This document shows positions 1-9,360 of a stretch of 64,000 nucleotides of DNA, one piece after another (position 1 is the first letter of the stretch; each line of letters opens with the position of its first letter). Made by a program: the position numbers and the translations under genes. Source of the stretch: Arcobacter sp. FWKO B (lineage in GTDB: Bacteria > Campylobacterota > Campylobacteria > Campylobacterales > Arcobacteraceae); the NCBI RefSeq assembly GCF_014844135.1, contig NZ_CP041403.1, forward strand, positions 1,674,001-1,738,000, read 5' to 3'. The notes below the pieces were generated by a model. It worked only from the letters and a program-made list of their open reading frames with translations. It was not told the DNA's origin and ran no database searches.

Positions 1-1142
1 ATTATAAAATGGCAATGGAGTATAAAGCTTTGCTAGAGAGCGAAGGGGTGAAGGTAGAAATAGTAAAAACTGCTGGAAGTGAAGAAAATTTTAAACTTTT
101 ACTTGAAAAAAAAGTTGATGTAGCATTTATTCAAAACGGAATAATACACAATGGTGAAAAAAAGAAGTTGTATTCTTTGGCAAATGTATTTTATGAGCCT
201 TTATGGTTTTTTTATAAAGATAGTGGATTTGAAAGAAAGTATGAAGTTGAGTTTATCGGCTCTAAAATATCTTTGGGAGTTGAGGGAAGTGGTACTAAGT
301 TTTTAAGTTCACTTATTTTAAATCTCAATGGATTGCACGAAGCAAATAGTGAGTTTTTATATTTATCAGCTGGAAAATCTAGAGATATGCTAATAAAAGG
401 TGAAATAGATGGGATGTTTTTTATAGGACAAGCTGAGTCAAATATAGTAAGATCTCTTCTTGAAAATCCAGATATTAGACTTTTTTCATTTACAAGAGCT
501 GAGGCATATGCTAGGAATTTGCCATTTTTAAAATCTCTTAGTTTATATGAAGGGACTTTGGATATGTATGCAAATCTTCCATATGATGATGTAACTCTTC
601 TTGGTTCAACCGCAAGTTTGGTTACTCATAAGGATGTACCAAGTGAGCTTGTGAGACTTTTTGTAAAACAGTTACCAAAAGTTCATCAAAGTAGTGGATT
701 GTTTGAAAAAACAGGTGAATTTCCTTCTATTACAAATCTAGAAACACAAGTGCATGATGAGGCATATATGTATTTTACATATGGAGATACATGGCTTGAA
801 ATGATATTTCCTTATTGGGTAGCATCAAATATAGATAGGCTTAAAATTCTTTTGATTCCTCTTTTGACACTGATGTTACCACTTTTTAAAGGGGTTGTTC
901 CTCTTTATGTTTGGACTGTAAGGTCAAAGATATACAAATGGTATGATAAAGTTAATGAACTTGATGATGAAATAGACAAAAAAACCAAAGATGAGCTAGA
1001 AGATATTATCAAAAAATTAGAAGATTTAAAAGTAGAAATACAAAATCATACAAAAGTACCACTATCATATATGGGAGAGTACTATAATCTACTTTTACAT
1101 ATAGATTTAGTTATCAAAAAAGCAGAACATCATTTACTTTGA
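1..1142 (+). CDS. TAXI-family TRAP solute-binding protein, 5' partial
   Basis: The frame is open to the window edge (codons from base 3), so the N-terminus and any signal peptide lie outside; the ATG at 9 is internal. The visible start resembles the TAXI-family region just after the glycine-rich ligand loop: a YYK-like stretch, a gene-dose motif TAGSEENFKLL, then a VDVAFIQNG strand. TAXI proteins bind small organic acids or amino acids for TRAP transporters. Unusually, a hydrophobic segment (about residues 278-303 of the visible part) and a charged helical tail follow the binding domain. That implies membrane anchoring instead of a free periplasmic protein. No TRAP permease is visible downstream. 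The 3' end overlaps the convergent DUF502 gene by 13 bp. Family assignment is fairly secure; the ligand is unknown. Confidence 0.8.
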   Translation, partial: YKMAMEYKALLESEGVKVEIVKTAGSEENFKLLLEKKVDVAFIQNGIIHNGEKKKLYSLANVFYEPLWFFYKDSGFERKYEVEFIGSKISLGVEGSGTKFLSSLILNLNGLHEANSEFLYLSAGKSRDMLIKGEIDGMFFIGQAESNIVRSLLENPDIRLFSFTRAEAYARNLPFLKSLSLYEGTLDMYANLPYDDVTLLGSTASLVTHKDVPSELVRLFVKQLPKVHQSSGLFEKTGEFPSITNLETQVHDEAYMYFTYGDTWLEMIFPYWVASNIDRLKILLIPLLTLMLPLFKGVVPLYVWTVRSKIYKWYDKVNELDDEIDKKTKDELEDIIKKLEDLKVEIQNHTKVPLSYMGEYYNLLLHIDLVIKKAEHHLL

Positions 1143-1726
1143 TGTTCTGTGATTTTTTTTGCAATTTCTTCTTTTTTGATATAGTCTGCACCCATGGATA
1201 TTATAAACTTAGATGCTTCTTCAAGGGTTAGTGTAGTAGGCAATATAAATTTTCTATCTACAATTACTGTATAACCACTTGTTGGGTTTGGTGATGTTGG
1301 TACAAAAAGCACTAAAGTGTTTTCATATTTATTTAGTACATATGCAGGTACCCAAACATTGTCTTTTGGGTATTCTACTAAAACAACCTCTTTTTTTGAA
1401 CCATCTCCATTTTGCATAAACATATCTGTAATCTTTTTTGATATGGAGTAGATAGTTCTTACTGCTGGGATTTTTTCTAGGGCATATTCGATCCATGATA
1501 GTATAAAAAATCTTCCAGTTTTTTCTATAAAATATCCTAAAATTATCAAAAACAGTAGAGCCACAACAATAACTATAGCTGTATACAAAGAACTATTTGT
1601 ATAAGTAGATAAGAAATCAAAAAAAGACAAACTCAAACTTTTGAGCCATAAAACTACTTGAATAACAACAAGTAAAGGGACAACAGATAGTGTTCCGATG
1701 AGTAAAAATCTACCCCATTCTTTCAT
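1130..1726 (-). CDS. DUF502 family inner-membrane protein
   Basis: A protein of about 198 residues with two membrane segments near the N-terminus (about residues 6-28 and 48-70). A soluble C-terminal half carries the family signatures IPAVRTIYSISKK, a VPTSPNPTSGYT-like segment and a C-terminal EEASKFIISMGAD. These match the DUF502 family, whose function is unknown. The ATG at 1726 is preferred because AAAGG sits about 9 nt upstream; an in-frame TTG at 1747 overlaps that Shine-Dalgarno. A TATAAT at 1760-1765 can serve as its -10 box. It is divergent from trpS and convergent with the TAXI gene. Confidence 0.85.
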   Translation of the reverse strand: MKEWGRFLLIGTLSVVPLLVVIQVVLWLKSLSLSFFDFLSTYTNSSLYTAIVIVVALLFLIILGYFIEKTGRFFILSWIEYALEKIPAVRTIYSISKKITDMFMQNGDGSKKEVVLVEYPKDNVWVPAYVLNKYENTLVLFVPTSPNPTSGYTVIVDRKFILPTTLTLEEASKFIISMGADYIKKEEIAKKITEHQSK

Positions 1727-1759
1727 GATTATAAACCTTTTTTTCAATTAATTTTAGGT

Positions 1760-1765
1760 ATTATA
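1760..1765 (-). promoter_or_regulatory. Putative -10 box of the DUF502 gene
   Basis: TATAAT read on the minus strand, inside the palindrome GGTATTATACC, 34 bp before the chosen start codon. It shares the 92-bp divergent spacer with the trpS promoter. Confidence 0.45.
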
Positions 1766-1792
1766 CCAAATATTAGTTTATAGTCAATAGTT

Positions 1793-1798
1793 TATAAT
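1793..1798 (+). promoter_or_regulatory. Putative -10 box of trpS
   Basis: A perfect TATAAT 21 bp before the trpS start. This spacing leaves room for a short leader carrying AAGGAAATAA just before the ATG. No good -35 box is seen, as is usual for vegetative promoters in Campylobacterota. Confidence 0.5.
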
Positions 1799-1818
1799 TG
1801 ATATTAAAAAGGAAATAA

Positions 1819-2787
1819 ATGAGGATTTTATCGGGTATTCAGCCTTCTGGTACATTGCATATTGGAAACTATTTTGGAATGATTAAAAAAATGGTTGAGT
1901 CTCAAGATGATGGGGAGTTATTTGCTTTTATTGCTTCATATCATGCTTTAACATCACTAAAAGACTCAGAAGCATTAAAGTCAAATATTTTTGAAGCTGC
2001 TGTTAATTTTCTTTCTCTTGGACTTGATCCAAATAAATCTACATTTTGGTCACAAAGTGATGTGCCAGAGGTTTTAGAACTTTATTGGCTTTTGTCAAAT
2101 CATACAAGTATGGGGCTTTTAGAAAGAGCACATAGCTATAAGGATAAAGTAGCAAAAGGTATATTAGCAAATCATGGGCTTTTTTCTTATCCAGTGTTGA
2201 TGGCTGCGGATATACTTCTTTATGATAGTGATATAGTTCCTGTTGGAAAAGATCAAGTTCAACATGTGGAAATCACAAGAGATATAGCAAATACTTTTAA
2301 TGTGACATATAACAAAGAAATTTTAAAACTTCCTGTTGCAAAAGTGGATGAGGTTGTAGCTACAGTTTTGGGAACTGATGGTGCTAAAATGAGCAAAAGT
2401 TATGGTAATACTATAGATTTGTTTGCAGCTCCTAAGAAGCTAAAAAAACAAGTAATGGGTATTGTAACAGATTCAACACCACTTGAAGAACCAAAAGATT
2501 ATACAAATTGTAATGTTTATAATCTTTGTAAGCTTTTTATGAATGAAGATGAATTGAGAGTTTTAAGAGATAAATATGCAACACCAAATATGGGATATGG
2601 ACACTTTAAACTTGATTTACTTGAAGCTATAACAAAATATTTTGAACCTTTTCAAGAAAAAAAAGATTTTTACACCCAAAATCCTGATATTGTAAAAGAT
2701 ATATTAAGTGATGGTGCTAAAAAGGCACGAATTATCGCTAAAGCAAAACTTGAAATTTTAAGAGAAATTGTAGGATTAAAAATATAA
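1819..2787 (+). CDS. trpS: Tryptophan--tRNA ligase (TrpRS)
   Basis: A class I aminoacyl-tRNA synthetase that charges tRNA-Trp in the cytoplasm. The 322-residue length is normal for bacterial TrpRS. The N-terminus has GIQPSGTLHIGNYFG, containing the HIGN form of the HIGH motif. The ATP-site loop KMSKSYGNT is near residue 192, and GKDQVQHVE, the tryptophan-pocket region, is near residue 147. The start is backed by AAGGAAATAA directly upstream. The gene stands alone between divergent DUF502 and convergent peroxiredoxin. The cognate tRNA-Trp gene is at 18425 in this window. Confidence 0.97.
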   Translation: MRILSGIQPSGTLHIGNYFGMIKKMVESQDDGELFAFIASYHALTSLKDSEALKSNIFEAAVNFLSLGLDPNKSTFWSQSDVPEVLELYWLLSNHTSMGLLERAHSYKDKVAKGILANHGLFSYPVLMAADILLYDSDIVPVGKDQVQHVEITRDIANTFNVTYNKEILKLPVAKVDEVVATVLGTDGAKMSKSYGNTIDLFAAPKKLKKQVMGIVTDSTPLEEPKDYTNCNVYNLCKLFMNEDELRVLRDKYATPNMGYGHFKLDLLEAITKYFEPFQEKKDFYTQNPDIVKDILSDGAKKARIIAKAKLEILREIVGLKI

Positions 2788-2793
2788 AAACTC

Positions 2794-2888
2794 AAAACTA
2801 CGGTTGTTTTTTTAGGCTATCAGTTTAGGAGGAGAGATGAAGCAACAACCGCAGTTTTCAGATTTTTGATACGGGAAGACCCGCATCA
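2794..2888. other. Intergenic double hairpin with an embedded micro-ORF
   Basis: Arms at 2794-2808 and 2844-2858 pair over 15 bp with one G-U. The 35-nt loop holds a strong Shine-Dalgarno (AGGAGGAGAG, 2827-2836). An ATG follows at 2837, opening a ten-codon frame (MKQQPQFSDF) that stops at 2869. A second stem follows, TGATACGGG/CCCGCATCA around AAGA (2867-2888). The element lies between the ends of convergent trpS and the peroxiredoxin gene, so it may be a two-way terminator or a stable 3' RNA. No T-tract follows on either strand. The GGA-rich loop resembles what CsrA-type proteins bind, but that is speculation. Confidence 0.4.
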
Positions 2889-2894
2889 ATTAAA

Positions 2895-3596
2895 TTATGA
2901 TAATATCTCTTCAATAGTGATATAATCTCCAACTCTTCCAGTCATTTGCTCTACATCAGTATTTACTGGTAATGTTTTTTTACCTGGTCTCCAACCTGCT
3001 GGGCATACTTCACCAGTAGCTGTTGCATGTTGCCATGCTCTTACTTGTCTTAAGAATTCATTTACATTTCTTCCAACTGAATCTGCTTGTACCTCTTGAG
3101 CTACACAAACACCGTTTGGATTGAATAAAAATCTGCCTCTAAGTGCAACACCCTCTTCTTCGATAAGTACACCAAAAGATTCTGCTACAGATTTAGTTGT
3201 ATCAGCACCAATTGTTAGTTTTAAACCTTTTAAAATAGGCTCCGTCTCTACAAATCTTTTGTGAGAAAATTTTGTATCTGTTGATATTGGAAGTATCTCT
3301 ACACCTAACTCTTGGAACTCATCATATTTAGCATTCATTGCTGCAATTTCTGTTGGGCATACAAATGTAAAATCCGCTGGATAAAAACAAACTACAGTCC
3401 ATTTACCTACATAATCTTCACTTGATACTGTTGTATAGTGACCTGTTTTTGCATCATATGCACTCATTTTAAATTCTGGCATTTTTCTTAAAACCATTGT
3501 TGAACTCATTTTTTTCTCCTTTTTTATTTCTGTTTGATTATTTTCATTTTTTTCTATTTTTTCTTCTCTAGCTTTTATTCCTGCATCGCAAGCCAT
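2895..3596 (-). CDS. Typical 2-Cys peroxiredoxin (AhpC/Prx1 type)
   Basis: A thiol peroxidase that reduces hydrogen peroxide and organic hydroperoxides. The peroxidatic cysteine lies in FYPADFTFVCPTE and the resolving cysteine in GEVCPAGW near the C-terminus, the pattern of typical 2-Cys enzymes. Two in-frame starts each have a strong Shine-Dalgarno. The ATG at 3596 follows GGAGATAAA and gives 233 aa. The ATG at 3509 follows GGAGAAAAAA and gives 204 aa, close to the usual family length. The extra 29 residues are Lys/Glu-rich and not part of the fold. The -10 box at 3636-3641 lies just upstream of the outer start, so the outer start should be translated. No reductase (AhpF) gene is adjacent. 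Confidence 0.93.
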   Translation of the reverse strand: MACDAGIKAREEKIEKNENNQTEIKKEKKMSSTMVLRKMPEFKMSAYDAKTGHYTTVSSEDYVGKWTVVCFYPADFTFVCPTEIAAMNAKYDEFQELGVEILPISTDTKFSHKRFVETEPILKGLKLTIGADTTKSVAESFGVLIEEEGVALRGRFLFNPNGVCVAQEVQADSVGRNVNEFLRQVRAWQHATATGEVCPAGWRPGKKTLPVNTDVEQMTGRVGDYITIEEILS

Positions 3597-3635
3597 TTTA
3601 TCTCCTTTTTCAAAATATTGTTTTTGAATGAAAGA

Positions 3636-3641
3636 ATTATA
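3636..3641 (-). promoter_or_regulatory. Putative extended -10 promoter of the peroxiredoxin gene
   Basis: TGATATAAT on the minus strand, an extended -10, about 40 bp before the outer ATG at 3596. It would give a leader of about 30 nt. I found no convincing PerR or Fur box around it. Confidence 0.45.
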
Positions 3642-3744
3642 TCAGAATAAAATAAAAACTATTATTGGAAAAAGATTATCGTTTATATTTTTAAGAATAA
3701 TTTAAGTATATATAATAAAAATATATAAGTATTATAATACAAGA

Positions 3745-4356
3745 TTATAATTTAGGGAGTTCCCATCTTCTTTTATAGGCTAAAAGTCTAAGGGTAAGTG
3801 CTGAAACAAAAACTATTAAAATAGTAATACTATTTAATAATGATAAAGTCTCAAGGATAAAGATTGCTAGGGCTATTAAAATTGCAATAGTTCCATAAAA
3901 TTCTTTTTTAAGAATAAAAGGTATTTGATTTAGTAGGATATCTCTGATTATTCCGCCTCCAAGAGCTGTAACAAAACCTAATATTATCACTCCAAAGAGA
4001 TTAAATCCTGCATCTAGTCCTACAAGTGAGCCAGTGATAGAAAATGCACAAAGTCCTATGCTATCAAATATAATAAATAAAAACTTATTGCTTATTTTGT
4101 GTTCTTCTTGTAGATGTATTTTAAAAATTATTCCTAAAATAATAGCACCCATTACAGTAAGGCTTGGATAATAGTTGATAAAAGCAAAAGGTGTACGATC
4201 AGCTAGTAAATCTCTAATAATTCCACCACCTAGAGCTGTAAGGGCAGATAATATTAAAATACCAAGAAGGTCAAGTTTTTTATGGTAAGCAATTAAGAGT
4301 CCACTTATTGCAAAAGAAGCAATTCCTATAATATCTGATAGAATTAAAAGATTCAT
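3745..4356 (-). CDS. TRIC / UPF0126 (YicG-like) membrane protein
   Basis: A 203-residue, almost wholly hydrophobic protein built of two homologous halves. Each half carries the repeat LTALGGGIIRD(L/I)L (near residues 40 and 128), the hallmark of the UPF0126 family. That family is related to trimeric intracellular cation channels. About seven membrane helices are expected. The start lies 6 bp after purN, so the two are probably co-transcribed and coupled. The substrate or ion is not deducible here. Confidence 0.9.
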   Translation of the reverse strand: MNLLILSDIIGIASFAISGLLIAYHKKLDLLGILILSALTALGGGIIRDLLADRTPFAFINYYPSLTVMGAIILGIIFKIHLQEEHKISNKFLFIIFDSIGLCAFSITGSLVGLDAGFNLFGVIILGFVTALGGGIIRDILLNQIPFILKKEFYGTIAILIALAIFILETLSLLNSITILIVFVSALTLRLLAYKRRWELPKL

Positions 4357-4362
4357 ATTGTA

Positions 4363-4956
4363 TTAGCTTTTTTTACTGTAATAGTAAGAAGCGATTTGTC
4401 TTAATACTTGGATAACAGAATCACTTTCAAGTTTTTTGATATTTGCTTCTAATTCATCCACATCCCAATGGGGTGCAATTCTCATAGATCTTTGCAAAAT
4501 GATTTCCCCTTCATCATAGTGGTTATTGACATAGTGTATTGTAACTCCACTTATTTTTTCTTTGTTTTTTAAGACTTCCATATGGACAAATTTTCCATAC
4601 ATACCAACACCTCCATATTTTGGAAGTAGGGCAGGGTGAGAATTTATGATTTTATTTTGGTAAGAGTTTATTATTACATCACCTATTTTTTTCATATAAC
4701 CTGCTAAAAGAATATACTCTGTGTTGTGAGAGTGAAGAATATTTAGTATTTTTTCATCAAGATTTGTATCAGGATAAAGTTTTGAATTTACTACATAATA
4801 TGGAATATTGTATTTTTTTGCTTTTTCTATAACTAAAGCGTTTGAGTTATTTGTAATAACTACAGATACTGTAATATCAAGTACATTAGTTTGTATACTA
4901 TTATAAATATAATCTAGTATGCTTCCATTATGTGAAGCTAATATTGCTAAATTCAT
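4363..4956 (-). CDS. purN: Phosphoribosylglycinamide formyltransferase (GART)
   Basis: Transfers the formyl group of 10-formyl-tetrahydrofolate to GAR in purine synthesis. The formyltransferase core is clear: INSHPALLPKYGG (catalytic Asn and His near residue 107), GMYGKFVH after it, and NNHYDEG with the conserved Asp near residue 144. The 197-residue length is normal. ATG at 4956 is chosen because AAAGGG lies close upstream; an in-frame TTG one codon earlier is less likely. The usual N-terminal GNGSN loop reads as SHNGS. Another purine gene, purE, is at 30946. Confidence 0.93.
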   Translation of the reverse strand: MNLAILASHNGSILDYIYNSIQTNVLDITVSVVITNNSNALVIEKAKKYNIPYYVVNSKLYPDTNLDEKILNILHSHNTEYILLAGYMKKIGDVIINSYQNKIINSHPALLPKYGGVGMYGKFVHMEVLKNKEKISGVTIHYVNNHYDEGEIILQRSMRIAPHWDVDELEANIKKLESDSVIQVLRQIASYYYSKKS

Positions 4957-4977
4957 CAATCCCTTTCAGTTTTTTGT

Positions 4978-4983
4978 ATTGTA
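4978..4983 (-). promoter_or_regulatory. Putative -10 box of the purN-TRIC operon
   Basis: TGATACAAT on the minus strand, 22 bp before the purN ATG. No clear PurR-like operator or purine riboswitch was recognised in the short leader. Confidence 0.4.
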
Positions 4984-5088
4984 TCATAAGTAGAATTAAT
5001 AAATATTTTAACTTGTAATCATAAAGTAATAGTTTTGAATAATAATTCCAGACTAAAAATTTAAAAAATATGTAGAATAAGGAAAATA

Positions 5089-7581
5089 ATGTTTGTTTTT
5101 AAGAGTGTAAAATCAAAATTAAATTTTATTAGTGGTATGACTATGGCTGGATTTGTGGTAGTAATATTTTTGACAGCTTTAATGAATACAAAAATAGAAA
5201 GGTTTAATAATATTATAGGTATCAATAATGAAGTAACAAAAGGGATAATGGCATTAGAAAAAAATAGTTTAAATGTAGTAGATAATAAAAATTTTTTGGC
5301 AATAGAAGAAAAACTAGTCGAAAATCTTGAGTTGTTATCTGAAGAAATTGCAAAAACAGATATTGATATAAGTCTAAATAATGAACTTATATCAACTTTG
5401 GATGAAGTAAAAAACATATATCTAATCTTAAATAAAATGGCAATCCAAAACAATAACTTACTTGCATTAATGTATGATAGGAAAAATAGTGTAATTAAAA
5501 CTTTGGAAGAAAAATATGATTACAAGGTATTACAATATTTAAGAAGTGTAGAACTTTTGGAAAAAGAATTTTTAATATCAAAATCTATAGATACTACAAG
5601 CTTTAGAGTTGAGCTTATGAGGACTACAAGAGCTATTAGAGATTCTGAAAATTTTACAACAGATATAGATACACAAAATGTACTTATTAACTCTTTAAGA
5701 GATTATCTAAATATGTTTAATGAATTTGTTGATAATTCAAATAAAATGGGTGATTGGGAAAAAGATGGTATTAAATATGAATTTAAAAATAAACTTGATA
5801 ATTTGATAGAGTTAAGTGATCAATATACGGCGGTTATAAATAAAAGTGTACATCAAGCAAGTAATGATTTATTTAATACAACACTTATTTTTTCATTTTT
5901 GATTGTTGTTGGGATTTTTTTATTTGTAAGTTATATCTCAAATGGTATAACAAAAAGTTTAAAAAATCTTAATATTGGTTTGAATGGTTTTTTTGAATAC
6001 ATCAGCAACAAGACAAAATCTGTAAGTACAATTGAAGTTTTAACAAATGATGAAATAGGAAATATGTCATATAGTGTAAATGAAAATATAGAAAAAAGTG
6101 TTGCACTTTTTAAACATAATTATGAAGTATTGCAAGAGGCTAATGATATACTACAAAAAGTAGCAAACGGATTTTATGGATATAAAATACCACATCATAA
6201 TAATGTATCACCTGAAGTAAAAGAGTTGATAATCAATGTAAATAGAATGCTAGATGAAACAAAAGCAAAATTTGATATTTTAAATAGTGCACTTGTTGCG
6301 TATGGAAGTTATGATTTTGAACATATTATTCCAAAAGATGATGAAAAAGGGCTTTATGGTGATTTTGGTACTTTGGTTGCAAGTACTAAATTAATAGGTA
6401 ATAATATTTCAGAGTTTTTAGCTATGATAATGAATACAGGGGATATATTAAAAGCTGATACAGATATATTAAACAAAAATGCATTAGACCTTTCTAATGC
6501 TTCAAATATACAAGCTACATCACTAGAAGAAACAGCAGCTGCTTTGGAAGAAATCACAGCAAATATAACATCAAATACACAAAATGCAAAAAAAATGGGT
6601 CAGTTTGCAAAAGAGTTAGAAATATCTTCAAAAGAAGGTAGCAAACTTGCTATTAAAACATCTACTTCAATGGATGCAATAAGTTCACAAGTTGAAGTAA
6701 TAAATGATGCAGTTGAGATGATAGATCAAATTGCATTTCAAACAAATATACTATCTCTTAATGCAGCTGTTGAAGCTGCAACAGCAGGTGAGGCTGGAAA
6801 AGGATTTGCTGTTGTAGCAGCAGAGGTAAGAAATCTAGCTTCTAGAAGTTCTGAAGCTGCAAAAGAGATAAAAAATATTGTTTCCCAAGCTCTTGAGAAA
6901 GCTTATGAAGGTAAACTTATAGCTAATGAGATGAATAAAGGTTATATTGAGTTAAATAAAAAAATAGAACAAACTTTGATAATAGTAGATGATGTATCTC
7001 AAGCAAGTATAGAACAACTTGCAGGTATTGAACAAATAAATAATGCAGTAACAACCTTAGATAAAAATACACAGATTAATGCAGGTAGTTCAATGTTTAT
7101 TAGTGAATTATCATCAAAAATAGCAGATATGTCAAATCAGCTTGTAAGTGCAGCTTCAAGGGCTAAATATAACCAAATAGTAAGGGAACAAGTGTGTGAT
7201 ATTGAACTTGTATATCAAACTGCAAAATTAAAAAATGACCATATATTATTTAAAAGTTCAAATTTCAATAAAGTTGGAACATATACAAATTGGAAAGTAA
7301 CTGATAGTAATAGCTGTAATATGGGTAAATGGATTCAAGAGTGTGAAGAAAAAAATGTAGAATTTACAACATCTGCACAGTGGAAAGAGTTGAAACAACT
7401 CCATAATGATGTACATATATATGTTCAAAATTATGTAGGATTAAATCATCAAAGAGTTTCTAATGATGAGCTTAGAAGTTGTGCTGAAAAAATCGAGCTT
7501 AATACTATAGCGTTATTTGACAAGCTTAATGATATAAAAACAATAAACTGTAGGTTAAAAAAGGATGAAAATGTTGCCTAA
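5089..7581 (+). CDS. Methyl-accepting chemotaxis protein with C-terminal CZB domain
   Basis: A membrane chemoreceptor of 830 residues. TM1 is at about 13-33, a helical periplasmic sensor of about 225 residues follows, and TM2 is at about 263-287. A long HAMP-like linker covers roughly 290-450. The signalling hairpin tip [20 protein letters not shown] is at about 545-565. The C-terminus (about 715-800) is a chemoreceptor zinc-binding domain with ligands in NDH, SCNMGKW and HNDVH, the 3His/1Cys pattern. CZB domains sense zinc or hypochlorite-type oxidation in other bacteria. AAGGAAAATA precedes the ATG. The 3' end overlaps the EAL gene. No CheW-binding pentapeptide or methyltransferase tether was seen at the C-terminus. 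Confidence 0.93.
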   Translation: MFVFKSVKSKLNFISGMTMAGFVVVIFLTALMNTKIERFNNIIGINNEVTKGIMALEKNSLNVVDNKNFLAIEEKLVENLELLSEEIAKTDIDISLNNELISTLDEVKNIYLILNKMAIQNNNLLALMYDRKNSVIKTLEEKYDYKVLQYLRSVELLEKEFLISKSIDTTSFRVELMRTTRAIRDSENFTTDIDTQNVLINSLRDYLNMFNEFVDNSNKMGDWEKDGIKYEFKNKLDNLIELSDQYTAVINKSVHQASNDLFNTTLIFSFLIVVGIFLFVSYISNGITKSLKNLNIGLNGFFEYISNKTKSVSTIEVLTNDEIGNMSYSVNENIEKSVALFKHNYEVLQEANDILQKVANGFYGYKIPHHNNVSPEVKELIINVNRMLDETKAKFDILNSALVAYGSYDFEHIIPKDDEKGLYGDFGTLVASTKLIGNNISEFLAMIMNTGDILKADTDILNKNALDLSNASNIQATSLEETAAALEEITANITSNTQNAKKMGQFAKELEISSKEGSKLAIKTSTSMDAISSQVEVINDAVEMIDQIAFQTNILSLNAAVEAATAGEAGKGFAVVAAEVRNLASRSSEAAKEIKNIVSQALEKAYEGKLIANEMNKGYIELNKKIEQTLIIVDDVSQASIEQLAGIEQINNAVTTLDKNTQINAGSSMFISELSSKIADMSNQLVSAASRAKYNQIVREQVCDIELVYQTAKLKNDHILFKSSNFNKVGTYTNWKVTDSNSCNMGKWIQECEEKNVEFTTSAQWKELKQLHNDVHIYVQNYVGLNHQRVSNDELRSCAEKIELNTIALFDKLNDIKTINCRLKKDENVA

Positions 7582-9304
7582 TAGATGGGAAAAAGCATTA
7601 AAAGAACTTGACTTTGCATTTCAACCAATAGTTGGAATTAATAATGGAAAAATTGTAGCTGTAGAAGCATTGTTAAGAAATACTAAAGAAGCAGGCTTTT
7701 TATCTATTTTTAACTGTTTCGATGAAGCCTTTAGTGATGGGGTTTTATATCAATTTGATTTAAAACTTAGACTTAAGGCATTAAAAAAGTTTTCTCTTTT
7801 AGGGATTGATAATATACAGTTGTTTTATAACCTTGATAATAGATTACTTTATATGCCTGATTATAAAACAGGAAATACAAAAAAACTTCTTGATGAATTA
7901 AATCTTAGTAAAAAAACTTTATGCTTTGAAATGAGTGAAAAAGGGACATTAAAAGATCCAAATTCTATTACTAATATGGTAAATATGTATAAGCAAGAGG
8001 GATTTGATATTGCAATAGATGATTTTGGAACAGGAATATCAGGTTTGAAATTGCTTTACTATAGTGAGCCTAATTTTATAAAGATTGATAGATTTTTTAT
8101 TCAAAATATACAAACAGATTCAAAAAAAAGGCATTTTTGTTCATCGATTATTAAAATGGCTCATACTATGGGAATAAGAGTGATTGCTGAAGGTGTAGAA
8201 ACAATAGAAGAGTATTATACTTGTAAAGATATAGGTGCTGATTTAATCCAAGGGTATATGATACAAAAACCAAAAACTGATATTACTAAGATAAAAATTG
8301 TATATAGTGAAATAAGAGATTTATACAAAGAAGATAAGAGAAAAAGTGAATTAAATATTATTGATAAAGATAAAATAGAAATCATAGATCCTCTTAATGA
8401 TCACAGTTCTTTGCATGAGCTTTTTAGTTATTTTAAAACCCATCAACATAATATATTTGTTCCAATTATAGATAAATTTAACCATCTAATAGGGGTTATT
8501 GAAGAAAAAGATATAAAGAAAATTTCATATTCACAATATGGCTTGGCATTAGCACAAAATACATCTTTTAGTACAAAGTTAGGGACTTTTATAAAAAAAG
8601 TAGTATCTGCTGAGGTAAGTTGGGGTATAGATAAGGTATTAGAACTTTATAATATTAATGAGAGTGAAGTAAATAATGGTATATTTCTAACACAAAATGG
8701 GAAATACTATGGTTTTATTGGCGTTCATAATTTGCTCCTTTTATCATATAAAAGAAATTTAGAAATAGCAAAAGATCAAAATCCGCTGACAAAACTTCCA
8801 GGTAATAAAAAGATTGACGATTATATTAATGATACACTAAATGAATTAAATGATAATATTGTACATTTTGTATATTTTGACTTTAATGATTTTAAACCAT
8901 TTAATGATATATATGGATTTAGGCAAGGAGATAGAGCTATATTATTGTTTGCTGATTTGCTTAATAAGTTGCCAAAAGATATTTTTGTTGGTCATATTGG
9001 TGGGGATGATTTTTTCTTAGGGGTTACAAATAGTACTTATGAAAACATTTATCATATAGTGCAAGAAATACAAATTAATTTTGAAAGATCGGCTAAAAAT
9101 CTATATAAAAAAGAGGATTTAGTAAATGGATTTATTTTAGCAAAGGATCGATTTACCATCCTTAGAAAGTTTGATTTACTTAGTGTAAGTGCTGGAATAT
9201 TAGAAGTGCGAAGTGAGATTGATAGTAAATTTGATGAGTTATTAGGTGAATTAAAGAAAAGCTCTAAATTAAGTAAAAATCCAGTAGGAATATCAATTTT
9301 ATAA
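7571..9304 (+). CDS. EAL domain c-di-GMP phosphodiesterase with C-terminal GGDEF domain
   Basis: The EAL domain comes first (about residues 10-245) with apparently complete catalytic motifs: EALLRN, CFEMSE, IDDFGTG, KIDRFF, AEGVE and IQGYM. Hydrolysis of cyclic di-GMP is therefore plausible. A CBS-like middle region (about 270-400) follows. The GGDEF domain (about 415-575) has GGDDF in place of GG(D/E)EF and no clear RxxD inhibitory site. The order EAL then GGDEF is the reverse of most hybrids. The ATG at 7571 is 6 nt after AAGG; an earlier in-frame ATG at 7565 abuts that Shine-Dalgarno. It overlaps the CZB receptor gene, so the two are likely co-translated, linking chemoreceptor and c-di-GMP functions. 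Confidence 0.9.
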   Translation: MLPNRWEKALKELDFAFQPIVGINNGKIVAVEALLRNTKEAGFLSIFNCFDEAFSDGVLYQFDLKLRLKALKKFSLLGIDNIQLFYNLDNRLLYMPDYKTGNTKKLLDELNLSKKTLCFEMSEKGTLKDPNSITNMVNMYKQEGFDIAIDDFGTGISGLKLLYYSEPNFIKIDRFFIQNIQTDSKKRHFCSSIIKMAHTMGIRVIAEGVETIEEYYTCKDIGADLIQGYMIQKPKTDITKIKIVYSEIRDLYKEDKRKSELNIIDKDKIEIIDPLNDHSSLHELFSYFKTHQHNIFVPIIDKFNHLIGVIEEKDIKKISYSQYGLALAQNTSFSTKLGTFIKKVVSAEVSWGIDKVLELYNINESEVNNGIFLTQNGKYYGFIGVHNLLLLSYKRNLEIAKDQNPLTKLPGNKKIDDYINDTLNELNDNIVHFVYFDFNDFKPFNDIYGFRQGDRAILLFADLLNKLPKDIFVGHIGGDDFFLGVTNSTYENIYHIVQEIQINFERSAKNLYKKEDLVNGFILAKDRFTILRKFDLLSVSAGILEVRSEIDSKFDELLGELKKSSKLSKNPVGISIL

Positions 9305-9313
9305 TAAGCATAA

Positions 9314-9345
9314 AAAAAGGCTAGACTTAAATGTCTAGCCTTTTT
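9314..9345. terminator. Bidirectional intrinsic terminator
   Basis: A perfect 13-bp stem AAAAAGGCTAGAC/GTCTAGCCTTTTT with a TTAAAT loop. Runs of A and T at the two ends make it functional in both directions. It separates the convergent EAL gene and fusA. Confidence 0.9.
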
Positions 9346-9360
9346 AGAAAAAAGAAGTGA

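Noticed and set aside
3660-3720. PerR or Fur box upstream of the peroxiredoxin gene
   Set aside because: TTAAGAATAATTTAA looks palindromic at first, but its halves do not match a TTATAATNATTATAA-type box well enough in such AT-rich DNA.
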